Shown: positions 43,708 to 53,042, counted from the first letter of the stretch. The stretch is DNA of 64,000 nt from Jannaschia pagri (GCF_019655435.1 NZ_BPFH01000002.1:496001-560000); one strand, 5' to 3'. Translations and numbers: made by a program. The notes: generated by a model from the sequence alone, not told the origin.

Positions 43708-44298
43708 ATGTCTGACACCGTCCGCCCCATATCGACCGATGTTCTGTCTGAGGACTATGGCATCCTAACGCGCCACCGGTTCGCCCTGCGCCGCCGGGAC
43801 GGCACATGGTCCGAGCAGACGCGCGAGGTCTACGACCGCGGCAACGGAGCCTGCTGTCTGCTGTATGATCCCGACGCGGGAACGGTGCTGCTGACCCGTC
43901 AGTTTCGCCTGCCGGTCCATCTGATCGGCGCCGATCCGATGTTTATCGAAGTGCCGGCCGGTGTTCTTGACGGTGCGGGCGCGACGGAGCGGATGCATGC
44001 GGAACTTCTGGAAGAGACGGGCTACGCAGCGGAGTCGTTGACCCACGTCACGGACCTGATCGCGGCGCCCGCCTCCGCGCTGGCCTATAACGCGTGCTTT
44101 ACCGGGACGTACCGCAAAGACGCGCCCATCGGCCGCGGCGGTGGCCTGGAGGCGGAAGGCGAGGACATCGAAGTGCTCCATATCCCGCTGGCCGAAGCCC
44201 TGCGCATGATCAGCGATGGCCGCATCCGCGACGGCAAGACCGTGTTTCTGATCCAGCACACGGCCCTCCGCGAAGCAGGTCTGCTGCCAGCGGATTAG
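43708..44298 (+). CDS. Nudix hydrolase, NudK/AdpP-like, copy 2
   Basis: The 196-residue product is a paralogue of the preceding gene, with obvious similarity along the whole length (RHRF-LRRRDGTW, QTREVYDRG, LLTRQFRLP, DGRIRD-KTV). The box is AGVLDGAGATERMHAELLEETGY. It likely hydrolyses a sugar-nucleotide or ADP-ribose-like compound; the difference between the copies is not known. GAGGA five bases before the ATG supports the start. The arrangement is a tandem duplication. Confidence 0.87.
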   Translation: MSDTVRPISTDVLSEDYGILTRHRFALRRRDGTWSEQTREVYDRGNGACCLLYDPDAGTVLLTRQFRLPVHLIGADPMFIEVPAGVLDGAGATERMHAELLEETGYAAESLTHVTDLIAAPASALAYNACFTGTYRKDAPIGRGGGLEAEGEDIEVLHIPLAEALRMISDGRIRDGKTVFLIQHTALREAGLLPAD

Positions 44299-44359
44299 GC
44301 CGGCCACTCGCCATTGCCGCGTCGCGGCGTTAGTCTGTCCCCGGACAGGAGGGCGCGTG

Positions 44360-45076
44360 ATGCAGCTTTGGGTCGGCCTGGGTAATCCCGGCACAAAATA
44401 CGCGGGCAACCGTCACAACATCGGCTTCATGGCCTTGGACCGCATTGCCGACGACCACGGCGGTGGCCCCTGGCGGAGCAAATTCCAGGGCCAGCTGAGC
44501 GAAGTCCGTTTCGGCAGCACCAAGGTCTGGTTGCTGAAGCCCTCGACCTTCATGAACCTCAGCGGCCAATCCGTGGGCGAGGCCATGCGTTTTCACAAAC
44601 TATCCCCGGGTGCGGTCACCGTGTTCCATGATGAATTGGATCTGGCCCCTGGACGCCTAAAGGTCAAACACGGTGGCGGCCACGCGGGCCACAACGGCCT
44701 CCGGTCCATCCATCAGCACCTGGGGCCGGACTACGGGCGCGTCCGGTTGGGTGTTGGGCACCCTGGCCATAAGGACCGGGTATCGGGGTATGTCCTGTCG
44801 GATTTTGCCAAGGCCGAGGGGCCTATGCTGGACGATCTGCTGCGTGGGCTGTCAGACGGCGCACCGCATCTGGCGGCGGGGGACAGTGGGCGGTTCATGA
44901 ACGCGGTGGCCCAACGCACGGCCCCGCCCCGATCATCGAAGGCCTCCGCGCCAGACCACCCTGCCCCACCGGCGGCGGACCGCGCCCCAAAGACAGACAC
45001 GACAAAGACGGACACGACCCAGACACCCGAGGAGACGCTCTCGCCCCTCCAACGCTTGGCGGCCAAGTTCCGATGA
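44360..45076 (+). CDS. pth: Aminoacyl-tRNA hydrolase (peptidyl-tRNA hydrolase)
   Basis: The 238-residue enzyme releases peptides from peptidyl-tRNA. The N-terminal LWVGLGNPGTKYAGNRHNIGFMALD contains Asn and His20 of the active site, then KPSTFMNLSGQSV, VFHDELDLAPGRLKVKHGGGHAGHNGLRSI and GVGHPGHKDRVSGYVL are conserved. The C-terminal 45 residues are a charged, threonine-rich extension not usual in enterobacterial Pth. AGGAGGG five bases before ATG 44360 fixes the start. The next gene overlaps it by four bases. Confidence 0.95.
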   Translation: MQLWVGLGNPGTKYAGNRHNIGFMALDRIADDHGGGPWRSKFQGQLSEVRFGSTKVWLLKPSTFMNLSGQSVGEAMRFHKLSPGAVTVFHDELDLAPGRLKVKHGGGHAGHNGLRSIHQHLGPDYGRVRLGVGHPGHKDRVSGYVLSDFAKAEGPMLDDLLRGLSDGAPHLAAGDSGRFMNAVAQRTAPPRSSKASAPDHPAPPAADRAPKTDTTKTDTTQTPEETLSPLQRLAAKFR

Positions 45077-46107
45077 CTGCCGCGCCGTTAACCGCCGCGT
45101 TCCACCGCCAGGGGCGCGCCTGCGAGGACCTGGGCTCCCCGTTCATGGGACAGTTGATGGGGATGCTGGGCGACCGGCTCACGCCAGATGACGGGGCAAT
45201 CGCCGCCCGCCTGTTTGCCTGGGAGGGCGACGTCTCGCCCGCTGGGGCCAGTCTGCCCCTGCGGTTGGCGGGCGGTCTCCATGCGCTTGTTTTACAGGGT
45301 CACGCGGAGCTCCGCGCGGTCTATCCGCCCAACCAAGTCTCGGATGACAGGTTGTGGCAAGCGGTCCGGGAGGCTCTGGACACGGATTACACCTTCCTGG
45401 ACGACTGGCTGGCAAGCGCGCCGCAAACGAATGAGCTACGGCGGTCCATCGCGCTGCGCGCCGTTGGCCAATGGCTTCACCACCGGTTCGGCTATCCGTT
45501 GGACATGATGGAGCTTGGCGCGTCAGCAGGGCTGAACCTGAACTGGGACCGGTTCGGCTTGACCCTGCCCGGGCACCGGTATGGTCCCGATGACGCGCCC
45601 TTTGACCTGACGCCAGATTGGGACGGGCCGATGCCCCCAGAGGGCACGCCGGTGGTCTCCGCTCGGCACGGCGTCGATCTGCGCCCCCTGCATCCGGCGC
45701 GCGATGGCCTGCGGCTGCGCGCGTACCTTTGGCCAGATCAACCGGATCGCCTGGCCCGGATGGACGCGGCCCTGGCCTTGGCCCCGAACCCAGTGGACGC
45801 AGGTGACGCGGGGGATTGGATCACGGCGCGTCTGCAACGTCCCACCGTACCAGGCACATGTCGGTTGATCTATCACACTGTGGCTTGGCAATATTTCCCC
45901 CCCGATACGGACAAGACCGCGCGGATGGCCATCGAGGCCGCGGGCGCGGCAGCGACGGACGAGACGCCCCTGGCATGGTTCGCCATGGAGACGGACCATA
46001 CGCCACCGGGGGCACGGCTCACCCTGCGGCTATGGCCCGGCGATCTGACACTGGATGCCGGACGGGTCGATTTCCACGGGCGCTGGATGCAGTGGCGCCT
46101 GGAGTAG
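45073..46107 (+). CDS. DUF2332 family protein
   Basis: The 344-residue product matches DUF2332: FHRQGRACEDLGSPFMGQLM at the N-terminus, RAVGQWLHHRFGYPLDMMELGASAGLN and RLIYHTVAWQYFP. The sequence MELGASAGLNLNWDR (from Glu147) looks like the first motif of a SAM-binding Rossmann fold, but no function has been shown to my knowledge. The ATG overlaps the pth stop (ATGA), so the two are translated together. It is cytoplasmic by sequence. Confidence 0.88.
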   Translation: MTAAPLTAAFHRQGRACEDLGSPFMGQLMGMLGDRLTPDDGAIAARLFAWEGDVSPAGASLPLRLAGGLHALVLQGHAELRAVYPPNQVSDDRLWQAVREALDTDYTFLDDWLASAPQTNELRRSIALRAVGQWLHHRFGYPLDMMELGASAGLNLNWDRFGLTLPGHRYGPDDAPFDLTPDWDGPMPPEGTPVVSARHGVDLRPLHPARDGLRLRAYLWPDQPDRLARMDAALALAPNPVDAGDAGDWITARLQRPTVPGTCRLIYHTVAWQYFPPDTDKTARMAIEAAGAAATDETPLAWFAMETDHTPPGARLTLRLWPGDLTLDAGRVDFHGRWMQWRLE

Positions 46108-46241
46108 ACCTGCGTCTCGGCCAGACATTCAGGCCCCTATCGTCCCGCCATCTTGAGCCCAGGATGCCCATTTAACCCTACGGCTGTCTGGACGGACCCG
46201 TTGTGACGTGGTTGGGTGCGAAAAACACACAAGAGGCAGAG

Positions 46242-47405
46242 ATGGCGGTTTGGGGCAAGCGACTAGGGGTCGGCTTATTGGCCTTGCTTGCCTTGGCCGC
46301 AGGTGTGGTGGGCGTCTACCGTCAGGAACTGCAGCGCCTATGGACGGTCCACACGCTGTTTGACCAGGACAAGATCGTCTCGAACTTCAGCAATATGGGC
46401 GACGCCTTCCTGACGGCGCCCGTGATCGCCAAGGAGGGGGCAACGCTGCCCGAAGGTCCATCCATCCCGCTTCCCGACGGGGCCGACGACTGGATCGACG
46501 CCCGCCGCATCACCGGATTGGTCGTGCTTCACGATGGGAAAATCACCCATGAAAGCTACCACCAAGGGACGGATGCCAACGATATGCGCATCAGTTGGTC
46601 GGTGGCGAAATCGGCGCTGTCCCTTCTGACGGGGCAAATCGTGGCCGAAGGCAAGCTGTCCTTGGATGACCTCGTCGTCTTGCACGCGCCCGATTTGGCC
46701 GGATCGGCCTATGACGGCGTGACGGTGCAAGACGTTCTCCAAATGGAAAGCGGCGTAGAGTTTGATGAGAACTACGCGGACCCCGACAGCGACATCAATC
46801 GCATGGGCCGCGTGATCGCCTTGGGCGGTGGGTTGGATGACTTCACCGCAGCCCTGACCGCGCGAGACAGGGAGCCGGGGGCCGCCTGGAAATACGTGTC
46901 CATGGATACCCACGTTCTGGGCATGGTGCTGCGCGGCGTCACCGGTCAGCGCATCGCCGACTTAATGGCCGACCGCCTTATGGGCCCGGCGGGCATGGGG
47001 CCAGTCACCTATTTGACCGATGGCGAGGGCGTGGCCTTTGTCCTGGGTGGGTTGAACATGCGCACACGGGACTACGCGCGGTTGGGGCTTTTGGTGGAGC
47101 AAGGCGGCATCATGGAAGGTCGTCAGATCGTCCCCGAAGCCTGGGTCGACGCCAGCATCACGCCCTCGGCCAAAACCGCGCCGGGTCGGATCAAATATGG
47201 CTATCAGTGGTGGGTGCCCGCCGACGCCGCCCTAGGCGAAGTCATGGGGCGCGGTGTCTATGGTCAGTACCTTTATATCGACCGTGGACGGCAGACAGTG
47301 ATTGCCGTCAACGCCGCCGATCGGGCGTTCAGTGGGCCTGGCATAACCGCGTCCATGGTGGCGATGTTCCGCGCCATCGCGGCGCGGCAGCAACCTGCGG
47401 GCTAG
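46242..47405 (+). CDS. Serine hydrolase, beta-lactamase/esterase class C type
   Basis: The 387-residue product has an N-terminal membrane anchor or uncleaved signal (VGLLALLALAAGVVGVY), so it should act at the outer face of the membrane. The catalytic SxxK is Ser120-Val-Ala-Lys123 (ISWSVAKSALSLL), and WKYVSMDTHVLGMVL supplies the tyrosine of the YxN-like motif. It belongs to the penicillin-binding-like hydrolase/esterase family rather than a proven beta-lactamase. ATG 46242 has AGAGG upstream. It is followed by a structured intergenic stretch. Confidence 0.87.
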   Translation: MAVWGKRLGVGLLALLALAAGVVGVYRQELQRLWTVHTLFDQDKIVSNFSNMGDAFLTAPVIAKEGATLPEGPSIPLPDGADDWIDARRITGLVVLHDGKITHESYHQGTDANDMRISWSVAKSALSLLTGQIVAEGKLSLDDLVVLHAPDLAGSAYDGVTVQDVLQMESGVEFDENYADPDSDINRMGRVIALGGGLDDFTAALTARDREPGAAWKYVSMDTHVLGMVLRGVTGQRIADLMADRLMGPAGMGPVTYLTDGEGVAFVLGGLNMRTRDYARLGLLVEQGGIMEGRQIVPEAWVDASITPSAKTAPGRIKYGYQWWVPADAALGEVMGRGVYGQYLYIDRGRQTVIAVNAADRAFSGPGITASMVAMFRAIAARQQPAG

Positions 47406-47412
47406 GCTTCCC

Positions 47413-47479
47413 TTCTGCTTGGATGCTCTAGGGGTTTCGGCCGATGGGGTTGGGCAGCCGCCCAAGGGGCCAAGCAGAA
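47413..47479. other. Structured intergenic element
   Basis: TTCTGCTTGG (47413-47422) and CCAAGCAGAA (47470-47479) form a perfect 10-bp closing stem. Inside lie the self-complementary TCGGCCGA (47437-47444) and the hairpin TTGGGC-AGCC-GCCCAA (47450-47465). It begins eight bases after the serine hydrolase stop. It could be a terminator or a small structured RNA; there is no T-tract. Confidence 0.4.
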
Positions 47480-47555
47480 ACGCGAAAACAAGGGGGTGTC
47501 GGCCCTGGTATTTTAGGCCGCGCAGCCTAGCCTTTGGCACATAGGAGGACTGCCA

Positions 47556-47939
47556 ATGACCACCCCCGCCGGAAGCTTTAAGGCCTTGAATGTAGACGGC
47601 GCGCCGTTGGAAAGCTGTTCCACGGAGCCGATGACCGGCTTTTTCCGCGATGGGTGCTGTAACACCGGCCCGATGGATACAGGGCAACATACTGTCTGCG
47701 CCGTTATGACGGCTGAATTCCTAGCGCACTCAAAGTACTTGGGCAACGATCTCAGCACGCCTCGGCCAGAGTTTCGCTTTCCGGGCCTGAAACCAGGGGA
47801 CCGCTGGTGCCTCTGTGCGGCACGGTTCCTGCAAGCCCATGAGGAAGGCGTCGCGCCGCAAGTCCATTTCGCGGCGACCCATCAGCGTGCCCTGGATGTT
47901 GTCCCGCGAGACGTGCTCGACCTGTACCGGGTGGACTGA
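47556..47939 (+). CDS. DUF2237 family protein
   Basis: The 127-residue product is a DUF2237 protein. The cysteine-containing segments LESCSTEPMTGFFRDGCCNTG and DTGQHTVCAVMTAEFLAHSKYLGNDLSTPRPEF, then FPGLKPGDRWCLCAARFLQAHEEG, are the family signature. It is cytoplasmic, with several conserved cysteines and histidines that may bind metal, but no activity is known. AGGAGG seven bases before the ATG fixes the start. Confidence 0.92.
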   Translation: MTTPAGSFKALNVDGAPLESCSTEPMTGFFRDGCCNTGPMDTGQHTVCAVMTAEFLAHSKYLGNDLSTPRPEFRFPGLKPGDRWCLCAARFLQAHEEGVAPQVHFAATHQRALDVVPRDVLDLYRVD

Positions 47940-48403
47940 GGCGTCCCCTGTTTGGTTCTTGCTTTGGTATCGGGGTCAGAGACTGGCGCTGAGGCAAGCA
48001 CGGCTGACCTGTTTCCAAGGAAGAAAACCTCTGAGGTCGGGCGTTGCGAAAGGGGCGCGCCGATCTGACACTGAGGGCGAACTGTGGCGAGACAGACAGA
48101 GGCCGGGGGAAGCACCAACGACCTGCGAACGGTGACGATGCCCTCTGCGGACCCAAAGAGTTGAGGGTACCCGCTGGAGGGACTCGGCTCGCGGCCCAAA
48201 GTGAACCATCGGCGCGAAACCGAGGTCATATGCAGCATAGCTGAGACCAACTCCCTGCACAGGACACTAAGCAAACCCTGCATGGGCCGGCATCCTAAGA
48301 GTGCCCACTTACCGACTGCTCATGTGGAGAGGTCTAACCATCCTTGCAGGTTCCTCAGAATTGGCCGAAGCAATCCCAAGGTGCCGCGCAGGAGGATGTC
48401 CAC
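47940..48403. other. Gene-poor region between DUF2237 and GNAT
   Basis: About 460 bases with only weak open frames on both strands and no recognisable product. The AGGAGG at 48390-48395 is the ribosome site of the GNAT gene. The rest may be decayed sequence. Confidence 0.4.
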
Positions 48404-49012
48404 GTGTTGAAATCTGGTTTTCATCCCATCGCATCGGGCCACGTGGCGGCGGTTGTGACCCATCTGCACATGCCCCGCCCGACCCTGGCGCCCCCGCCCC
48501 CTGACGTCCCGCTTCGGCAAATGCGCGCTCCGGATGTGGACTGGTACCGGGATCTGTTCACACGCGTCGGCGCGTTGGACTGGCTCTGGTTCTCGCGCCT
48601 GAAATTGGATGACAGCGCCTTGAGGGAGATCCTGACGGACGAAAGGGTGGAAATCCGTGTCCTGGAAAGGGACGGACAGGCCGAAGGGCTGGTTGAACTG
48701 GATTTTCGCACCGGCGGCACTTGCGAATTGGCCTTCTTTGGCCTGACGGAAGCGGTCCAGGGCCGAGGGCTCGGGCGGGCCATGATGCGCGCTGCGCTTC
48801 ACCATGGATTTGCCCGCGATGTCCCGGAGATCACGGTGCACACCTGCACCTTCGACAGCCCGATCGCCCTCCCGTTTTACATGCGCTCGGGCTTCGTAGC
48901 GACGCGTCAGGAAATCGAGGTCGTGCCTGACCCGAGGGCCGATGGCACCCTACCCCAGACAGCCGCCCCACACGTCCCATATATGCCAGAGCGTGGGGGC
49001 ATCGCCGGTTGA
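48404..49012 (+). CDS. GNAT family N-acetyltransferase
   Basis: The 202-residue product has the GNAT core LVELDFRTGGTCELAFFGLTEAVQGRGLGRAMMRAAL with the acetyl-CoA site QGRGLG, and TVHTCTFDSPIALPFYMRSGFVATRQEIE. The substrate is unknown. GTG at 48404 is chosen because AGGAGG ends eight bases upstream; an ATG at 48344 has no such site. The stop codon lies in the loop of a perfect hairpin, and trpB converges 40 bases away. Confidence 0.82.
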   Translation: MLKSGFHPIASGHVAAVVTHLHMPRPTLAPPPPDVPLRQMRAPDVDWYRDLFTRVGALDWLWFSRLKLDDSALREILTDERVEIRVLERDGQAEGLVELDFRTGGTCELAFFGLTEAVQGRGLGRAMMRAALHHGFARDVPEITVHTCTFDSPIALPFYMRSGFVATRQEIEVVPDPRADGTLPQTAAPHVPYMPERGGIAG

Positions 49013-49043
49013 CCGGCGATGGACCTGCGGGTGACCGCAGGTC
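49000..49043. terminator. Two adjacent perfect hairpins between GNAT and trpB
   Basis: CATCGCCGG-TTGA-CCGGCGATG (49000-49021) and GACCTGCGG-GTGA-CCGCAGGTC (49022-49043) are back-to-back 9-bp stems with four-base loops. The TGA of the first loop is the GNAT stop codon. They separate convergent genes and are probably a shared terminator, although no T-tract follows on either strand. Confidence 0.55.
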
Positions 49044-49051
49044 TGCCCACT

Positions 49052-50284
49052 TTATAGGACGTCGCCCATCTCCCAGCCAAGGGCACGGGCTGCGGTAAAG
49101 ATGTCTTTGTCGCCCCGTCCGCACATGTTCATGCAGATGATATGATCCTTGGGCAGGTCTGGCGCGATCTTCATGACATGGGCCAGGGCGTGGGAAGGCT
49201 CTAGGGCTGGGATGATGCCCTCCATCTCGCAGCAGAGTTGGAACGCCTCCAAGGCTTCCACGTCAGTGATCGAGACATATTGCGCCCGTCCGATATCATG
49301 CAGCCACGAATGCTCCGGCCCAATGCCGGGATAGTCGAGGCCGGCGCTGATGGAATGCCCTTCCAAGATCTGCCCGTCCTCGTCTTGCAGCAGGTACGTC
49401 CGGTTGCCGTGAAGCACGCCTGGACGACCGCCGGTGAGCGAGGCGCAATGCTCCATCCGGTCATTCACGCCCTTACCACCCGCTTCGACGCCAATGATGG
49501 CCACGTCGTTGTCGTCCAGGAACGGATAAAACAGGCCCATGGCGTTCGAACCACCACCGATGGCGGCGATAATCGTGTCGGGCAAACGCCCTTCGGCGGC
49601 TTGCATCTGTTCCTTGGCTTCCTTGCCAATGATGGCTTGGAAATCGCGGACCATGGCCGGATAGGGATGCGGGCCAGCCACCGTCCCGATGCAATAGAAC
49701 GTCTCGTCCACGTTGGTGACCCAATCGCGCAACGCGTCGTTCATCGCGTCTTTCAGGGTTCCTCGGCCCGAGGTCACTGGAACCACCTCGGCGCCCAGCA
49801 GCTTCATGCGGAACACGTTCGGGCTTTGACGTTCCACGTCGTGGGCGCCCATGTAGACCACGCACTTCAAACCGAACTTGGCGCAGACCGTGGCCGTTGC
49901 AACGCCGTGCTGCCCCGCCCCGGTCTCGGCGATGATCCGGGTCTTCCCCATCCGTCGCGCCAGAATGATCTGACCCAGCACGTTATTGATCTTATGGGCG
50001 CCAGTGTGGTTGAGCTCATCCCGCTTGAGATAGATCTTTGCGCCGCCCAAACGCTCGGTCAGACGCTCCGCAAAGTACAAAGGCGATGGACGACCGACGT
50101 AGTGGGTCCAGAGATCGTGCATCTCGGCCCAAAAGCTGTCGTCGGTCTTGGCATGCTCGTACTGCCGCTCCAACTCCAGGATCAGCGGCATCAGCGTTTC
50201 AGAGACGAAGCGCCCTCCGAAATCGCCAAAGCGCCCGTTTTCATCCGGACCGGTCGTGAAGCTATTCAGCAAGTCGTCGGGCAT
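49052..50284 (-). CDS. trpB: Tryptophan synthase beta chain
   Basis: The 410-residue PLP enzyme joins indole and serine to form tryptophan. The PLP lysine is Lys98 in [11 protein letters not shown], and [43 protein letters not shown] and [14 protein letters not shown] are conserved. AAGG lies eight bases before the ATG. It follows trpF on the same strand; trpA is not in this window, which is normal where trpA lies elsewhere. Assignment is secure. Confidence 0.97.
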   Translation of the reverse strand: MPDDLLNSFTTGPDENGRFGDFGGRFVSETLMPLILELERQYEHAKTDDSFWAEMHDLWTHYVGRPSPLYFAERLTERLGGAKIYLKRDELNHTGAHKINNVLGQIILARRMGKTRIIAETGAGQHGVATATVCAKFGLKCVVYMGAHDVERQSPNVFRMKLLGAEVVPVTSGRGTLKDAMNDALRDWVTNVDETFYCIGTVAGPHPYPAMVRDFQAIIGKEAKEQMQAAEGRLPDTIIAAIGGGSNAMGLFYPFLDDNDVAIIGVEAGGKGVNDRMEHCASLTGGRPGVLHGNRTYLLQDEDGQILEGHSISAGLDYPGIGPEHSWLHDIGRAQYVSITDVEALEAFQLCCEMEGIIPALEPSHALAHVMKIAPDLPKDHIICMNMCGRGDKDIFTAARALGWEMGDVL

Positions 50285-50379
50285 CTGTCTGACCTTTGGT
50301 GTGGACGGTGCTCCTGCCTAGCTTGTCGTTGCGAGACGGACAAGCGGGCCAGGCCCGCGAAACCTGGTCGCACCGACGA

Positions 50380-51036
50380 TCAGGCCGCCGCGCAGAAGGC
50401 GGCGATCTTGGCCGCGTCCTTGACGCCCTTGACCACCTCCAGGCTGGAGGAGGCATCCACTTGGCGCGCACCCGTTTGGGCGATGGCTTGGGCGAGATTC
50501 TCGGGCGTGAGACCGCCAGAGAGCATCCACGGCCCCTTCCATTCACGATCCGCGATCAAGGTCCAATCGAAGCCGACGCCATTGCCACCGGGTCGGTCGC
50601 TGCCTGCGGGCGGCTTGGCATCGACCAGGACTTGATCCGCAACGCCATCGAACTGGTCCAATTGAGCAAGGTCTTCGGCCGTTCGGATGCCCACCGCCTT
50701 CATGACTGGCAAGCCGGACCGAGCGCGCACCTCGGCCAGACGCTCGGGCGTTTCGCTGCCGTGAAGCTGGATCATATCCAGCGGCACTTGGTCCAAAACG
50801 TGATCGAGCGTCTCGTCGTCAGGGTTCACGAGCAAAGCAACCTTGGCCAACCCCACCGGCGCCGCCATGGCGAGCGTCCGCGCCAAGTCGATATCCACGT
50901 GCCGCGGCGATTTCGGGAAGAATACAAGGCCCATATAGGCCGCACCAGCCTTGGCCGTGGCGTCAACATCAGCAAGGGTCCGCAGACCGCAGATCTTGAC
51001 CCGCACCCCGCCGCCGGGCCGATTGACACGCAGCAT
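50380..51036 (-). CDS. trpF: Phosphoribosylanthranilate isomerase
   Basis: The 218-residue TIM-barrel enzyme isomerises phosphoribosylanthranilate in tryptophan synthesis. [14 protein letters not shown] with the catalytic Cys, [41 protein letters not shown] with the catalytic Asp and [14 protein letters not shown] then GVDASS-like VDASSSLE are present. ATG 51036 follows the lapA TAA by one base; GTG 51006 is a shorter alternative. It is followed by trpB about 95 bases later. Confidence 0.95.
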   Translation of the reverse strand: MLRVNRPGGGVRVKICGLRTLADVDATAKAGAAYMGLVFFPKSPRHVDIDLARTLAMAAPVGLAKVALLVNPDDETLDHVLDQVPLDMIQLHGSETPERLAEVRARSGLPVMKAVGIRTAEDLAQLDQFDGVADQVLVDAKPPAGSDRPGGNGVGFDWTLIADREWKGPWMLSGGLTPENLAQAIAQTGARQVDASSSLEVVKGVKDAAKIAAFCAAA

Positions 51037-51037
51037 G

Positions 51038-51382
51038 TTAGCGGGCGGTTTCCAAGATCGCGAGGACGTCATCCTGCGGCGCGGCAGCCTCGGATTTGGC
51101 GAGCTTCTTCTCAAGCTTTTCTTTTGCAGCCCGCTGGGCGTTGGCCTCTGCGCGGTGCTTGTGTTCCCGCAGCCATTCCCAAGTAAACCCGACCATCAGA
51201 CCAAGGCCAACCGACAGGAAGATCACAACAAACAGCGGCAGGGTGATCACCCAGTCAGCGTCAAACTGAAGCCCAAGGTCCTGCGGCAACAGGCGCAGGG
51301 TCACCTCAGACCGATTGGCAAGGGACAGCACAAGCAGAACAATCGCCACCAGGCCGAGGAAGATATATCGTATGAAAGCCAT
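51038..51382 (-). CDS. lapA: LapA-domain (DUF1049) membrane protein
   Basis: The 114-residue product has two membrane helices ([20 protein letters not shown] and [19 protein letters not shown]) with the typical NRSEVTL between, then a charged coiled-coil tail ([22 protein letters not shown]). LapA-type proteins take part in lipopolysaccharide assembly control in enterobacteria; the role in this group is not shown. It lies between ihfB and trpF, the usual order in Rhodobacterales, and ends one base before trpF. Confidence 0.87.
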   Translation of the reverse strand: MAFIRYIFLGLVAIVLLVLSLANRSEVTLRLLPQDLGLQFDADWVITLPLFVVIFLSVGLGLMVGFTWEWLREHKHRAEANAQRAAKEKLEKKLAKSEAAAPQDDVLAILETAR

Positions 51383-51447
51383 GATCTCGAGTTACCGCCC
51401 CCGTTCGCCGCTGTCCAGTGAGCTTGCGCACCACCAAGGTCGCGCGC

Positions 51448-51732
51448 TCACTCCTTGCCGTTCAGCCGGTCCCGCAGCAGTTTGCCAGCCTTAAAGAACG
51501 GCACGTGTTTTTCTTCGACGCTCACGGATTCGCCGGTGCGCGGGTTGCGGCCCACGCGTGCCTCGCGGTGTTTGACGGAAAACGCTCCGAAGCCGCGCAG
51601 TTCCACACGGTTCCCGGCGGCCAGGGCTTCTACGATCTCGTCAAAGATCGTATTCACGATTTTCTCGACATCCCGTTGGTAAAGGTGCGGGTTCTCCTCC
51701 GCGACCTTCTGTATCAATTCCGAACGGATCAT
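51448..51732 (-). CDS. ihfB: Integration host factor subunit beta
   Basis: The 94-residue product is an IHF/HU-type DNA-bending protein. It begins [30 protein letters not shown] and contains [27 protein letters not shown], the DNA-intercalating arm with its Pro in GRNPRTG. The subunit pairs with IHF alpha. GGAGAGGGG just upstream supports ATG 51732; the frame to 51870 has none. It normally follows rpsA, but here a frameshifted gene lies between them. Confidence 0.95.
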   Translation of the reverse strand: MIRSELIQKVAEENPHLYQRDVEKIVNTIFDEIVEALAAGNRVELRGFGAFSVKHREARVGRNPRTGESVSVEEKHVPFFKAGKLLRDRLNGKE

Positions 51733-51952
51733 CTTTCCCCTCTCCTGCCTTTCGCGCGACTTCTCGGCGGACACTCTTTGCAGGTCTTTTTGTCGTATAG
51801 ACTCTTTCTTACACTTCGGAAATGGCCCAGGACCGGTCAGCCCCTTAGAAAGTGGGTCTAACCCCATCAAAGTACGAGACGCGTGGCCGAAATAGCATCA
51901 TCTGAGCGGTCTCGTGGCACTTACGGACGGTCGCGAGGCCGATTTGAGTGTC

Positions 51953-52977
51953 TCAACCCGCCTTCGCGCGCCGGTGACCGCGCACCACGTGGCGGCAAAT
52001 CGAGTCGATTTCCCGCCGATCATCTGCAGACATCTGCGCCAACAGGGCCTTAGGATCCGTGATTGCCTGGGCGTAGTCGCTCCGGAGCGGGGCGCGGGGC
52101 ACGACCACCCCCGGCCCCAAGAGATCAACCAGGGCGGCGCGGTCTTGCGCCATCTCATCCCAGATCGCGCAGGCGGTCCCATAGCCGAACAGCTTGTAGG
52201 CCGGAACAACGTCGGGTCGGTCTCGGTACAGGCCAGAGATCTTTGCCGCGATGTGAGCCGATATCACCACGTCGTGCCCCAGCTGTTGCTGCGCGCACTC
52301 TTTGAGGTACCAAACCGCCACGAGCGACCGAAGCGTTGGTGCCGTATTGGCCCGCGGCAAATCCGGCACCTGAACCGGAGCGAGACCATGAGCCGCCCAG
52401 AAATGTGGCACGAGACCAGCGGTCAGGCGGTCGTAATCGGTGACCACAATACTCGATGCACCAAAGCAGACCACCCAGCTTCGATAGATCGTCGCATGCT
52501 CAAAAGTCGGACGTTCCCAATCGTCCTGCAACCAACCGAGGAGAATGTCCAAGTCTGGGTCGAACGTGATCCGCCCGAACTTAGCCCGTTGCAGATATGA
52601 GCTGTGCAGCCGTCCATCATGCCGGCGTAGGCATAGGTGTATTTGGACGTGATGCCCTTCCAAGATGCGGGCCAGGTCCGCAACCTCATCGGCGGACAGC
52701 TTCGCGAAAGCTTCGCTGGACAGAACAACGCACCCTTCTGTCTCTTCAAGCTCAGACCAAAGCGCATCCCAGCCGCCATGTTCCGGTTTGAAAGCTCCCC
52801 GCGCCTTCAGATGGTCCGATAGGGCGTAGGCCAAATTGTGGTGTGCGCCGCCCCCGAAGCGCCCCGTATCCGGATAGACCCAATCGGCACCATCGGTATT
52901 TGCAGCGCGGAGGCCCGCTGCAAACTGGTCGTCCCAGTCTTGGTCGTCCCGATATGAAGAATGAACTGGCGCGCCAA
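51953..52977 (-). pseudogene. Frameshifted sulfotransferase-like gene
   Basis: The gene begins at TTG 52977 with AGGAGAG five bases upstream and encodes ARQFILHIGTTKTGTTSLQ, a P-loop-like PAPS-binding motif of sulfotransferases. That frame then loses homology at about 52903-52910, and the next frame continues ANTDGADWVYPDTGRFGGGAHHNLAYALS to the stop at 51953. The total of 1025 bases is not divisible by three, fitting one missing base. The C-terminal part ends in a basic tail. It could be a pseudogene, a sequencing error or a programmed frameshift; a sulfotransferase role is inferred only from the N-terminal motif. Confidence 0.7.
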
Positions 52978-52991
52978 GGTTCTCTCCTACG

Positions 52992-53018
52992 AACAAAAAT
53001 GGGCCCCGCAGGGCCCAT
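52992..53018 (-). terminator. Intrinsic terminator of rpsA
   Basis: On the minus strand ATGGGCCC-TGCG-GGGCCCAT (8-bp perfect stem) is followed by TTTTTGTT. It lies 24 bases after the rpsA stop and just before the ribosome site of the frameshifted gene. It is the clearest intrinsic terminator in the window. Confidence 0.9.
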
Positions 53019-53042
53019 CTTCTTAGTCGATCAGATCTTGGA

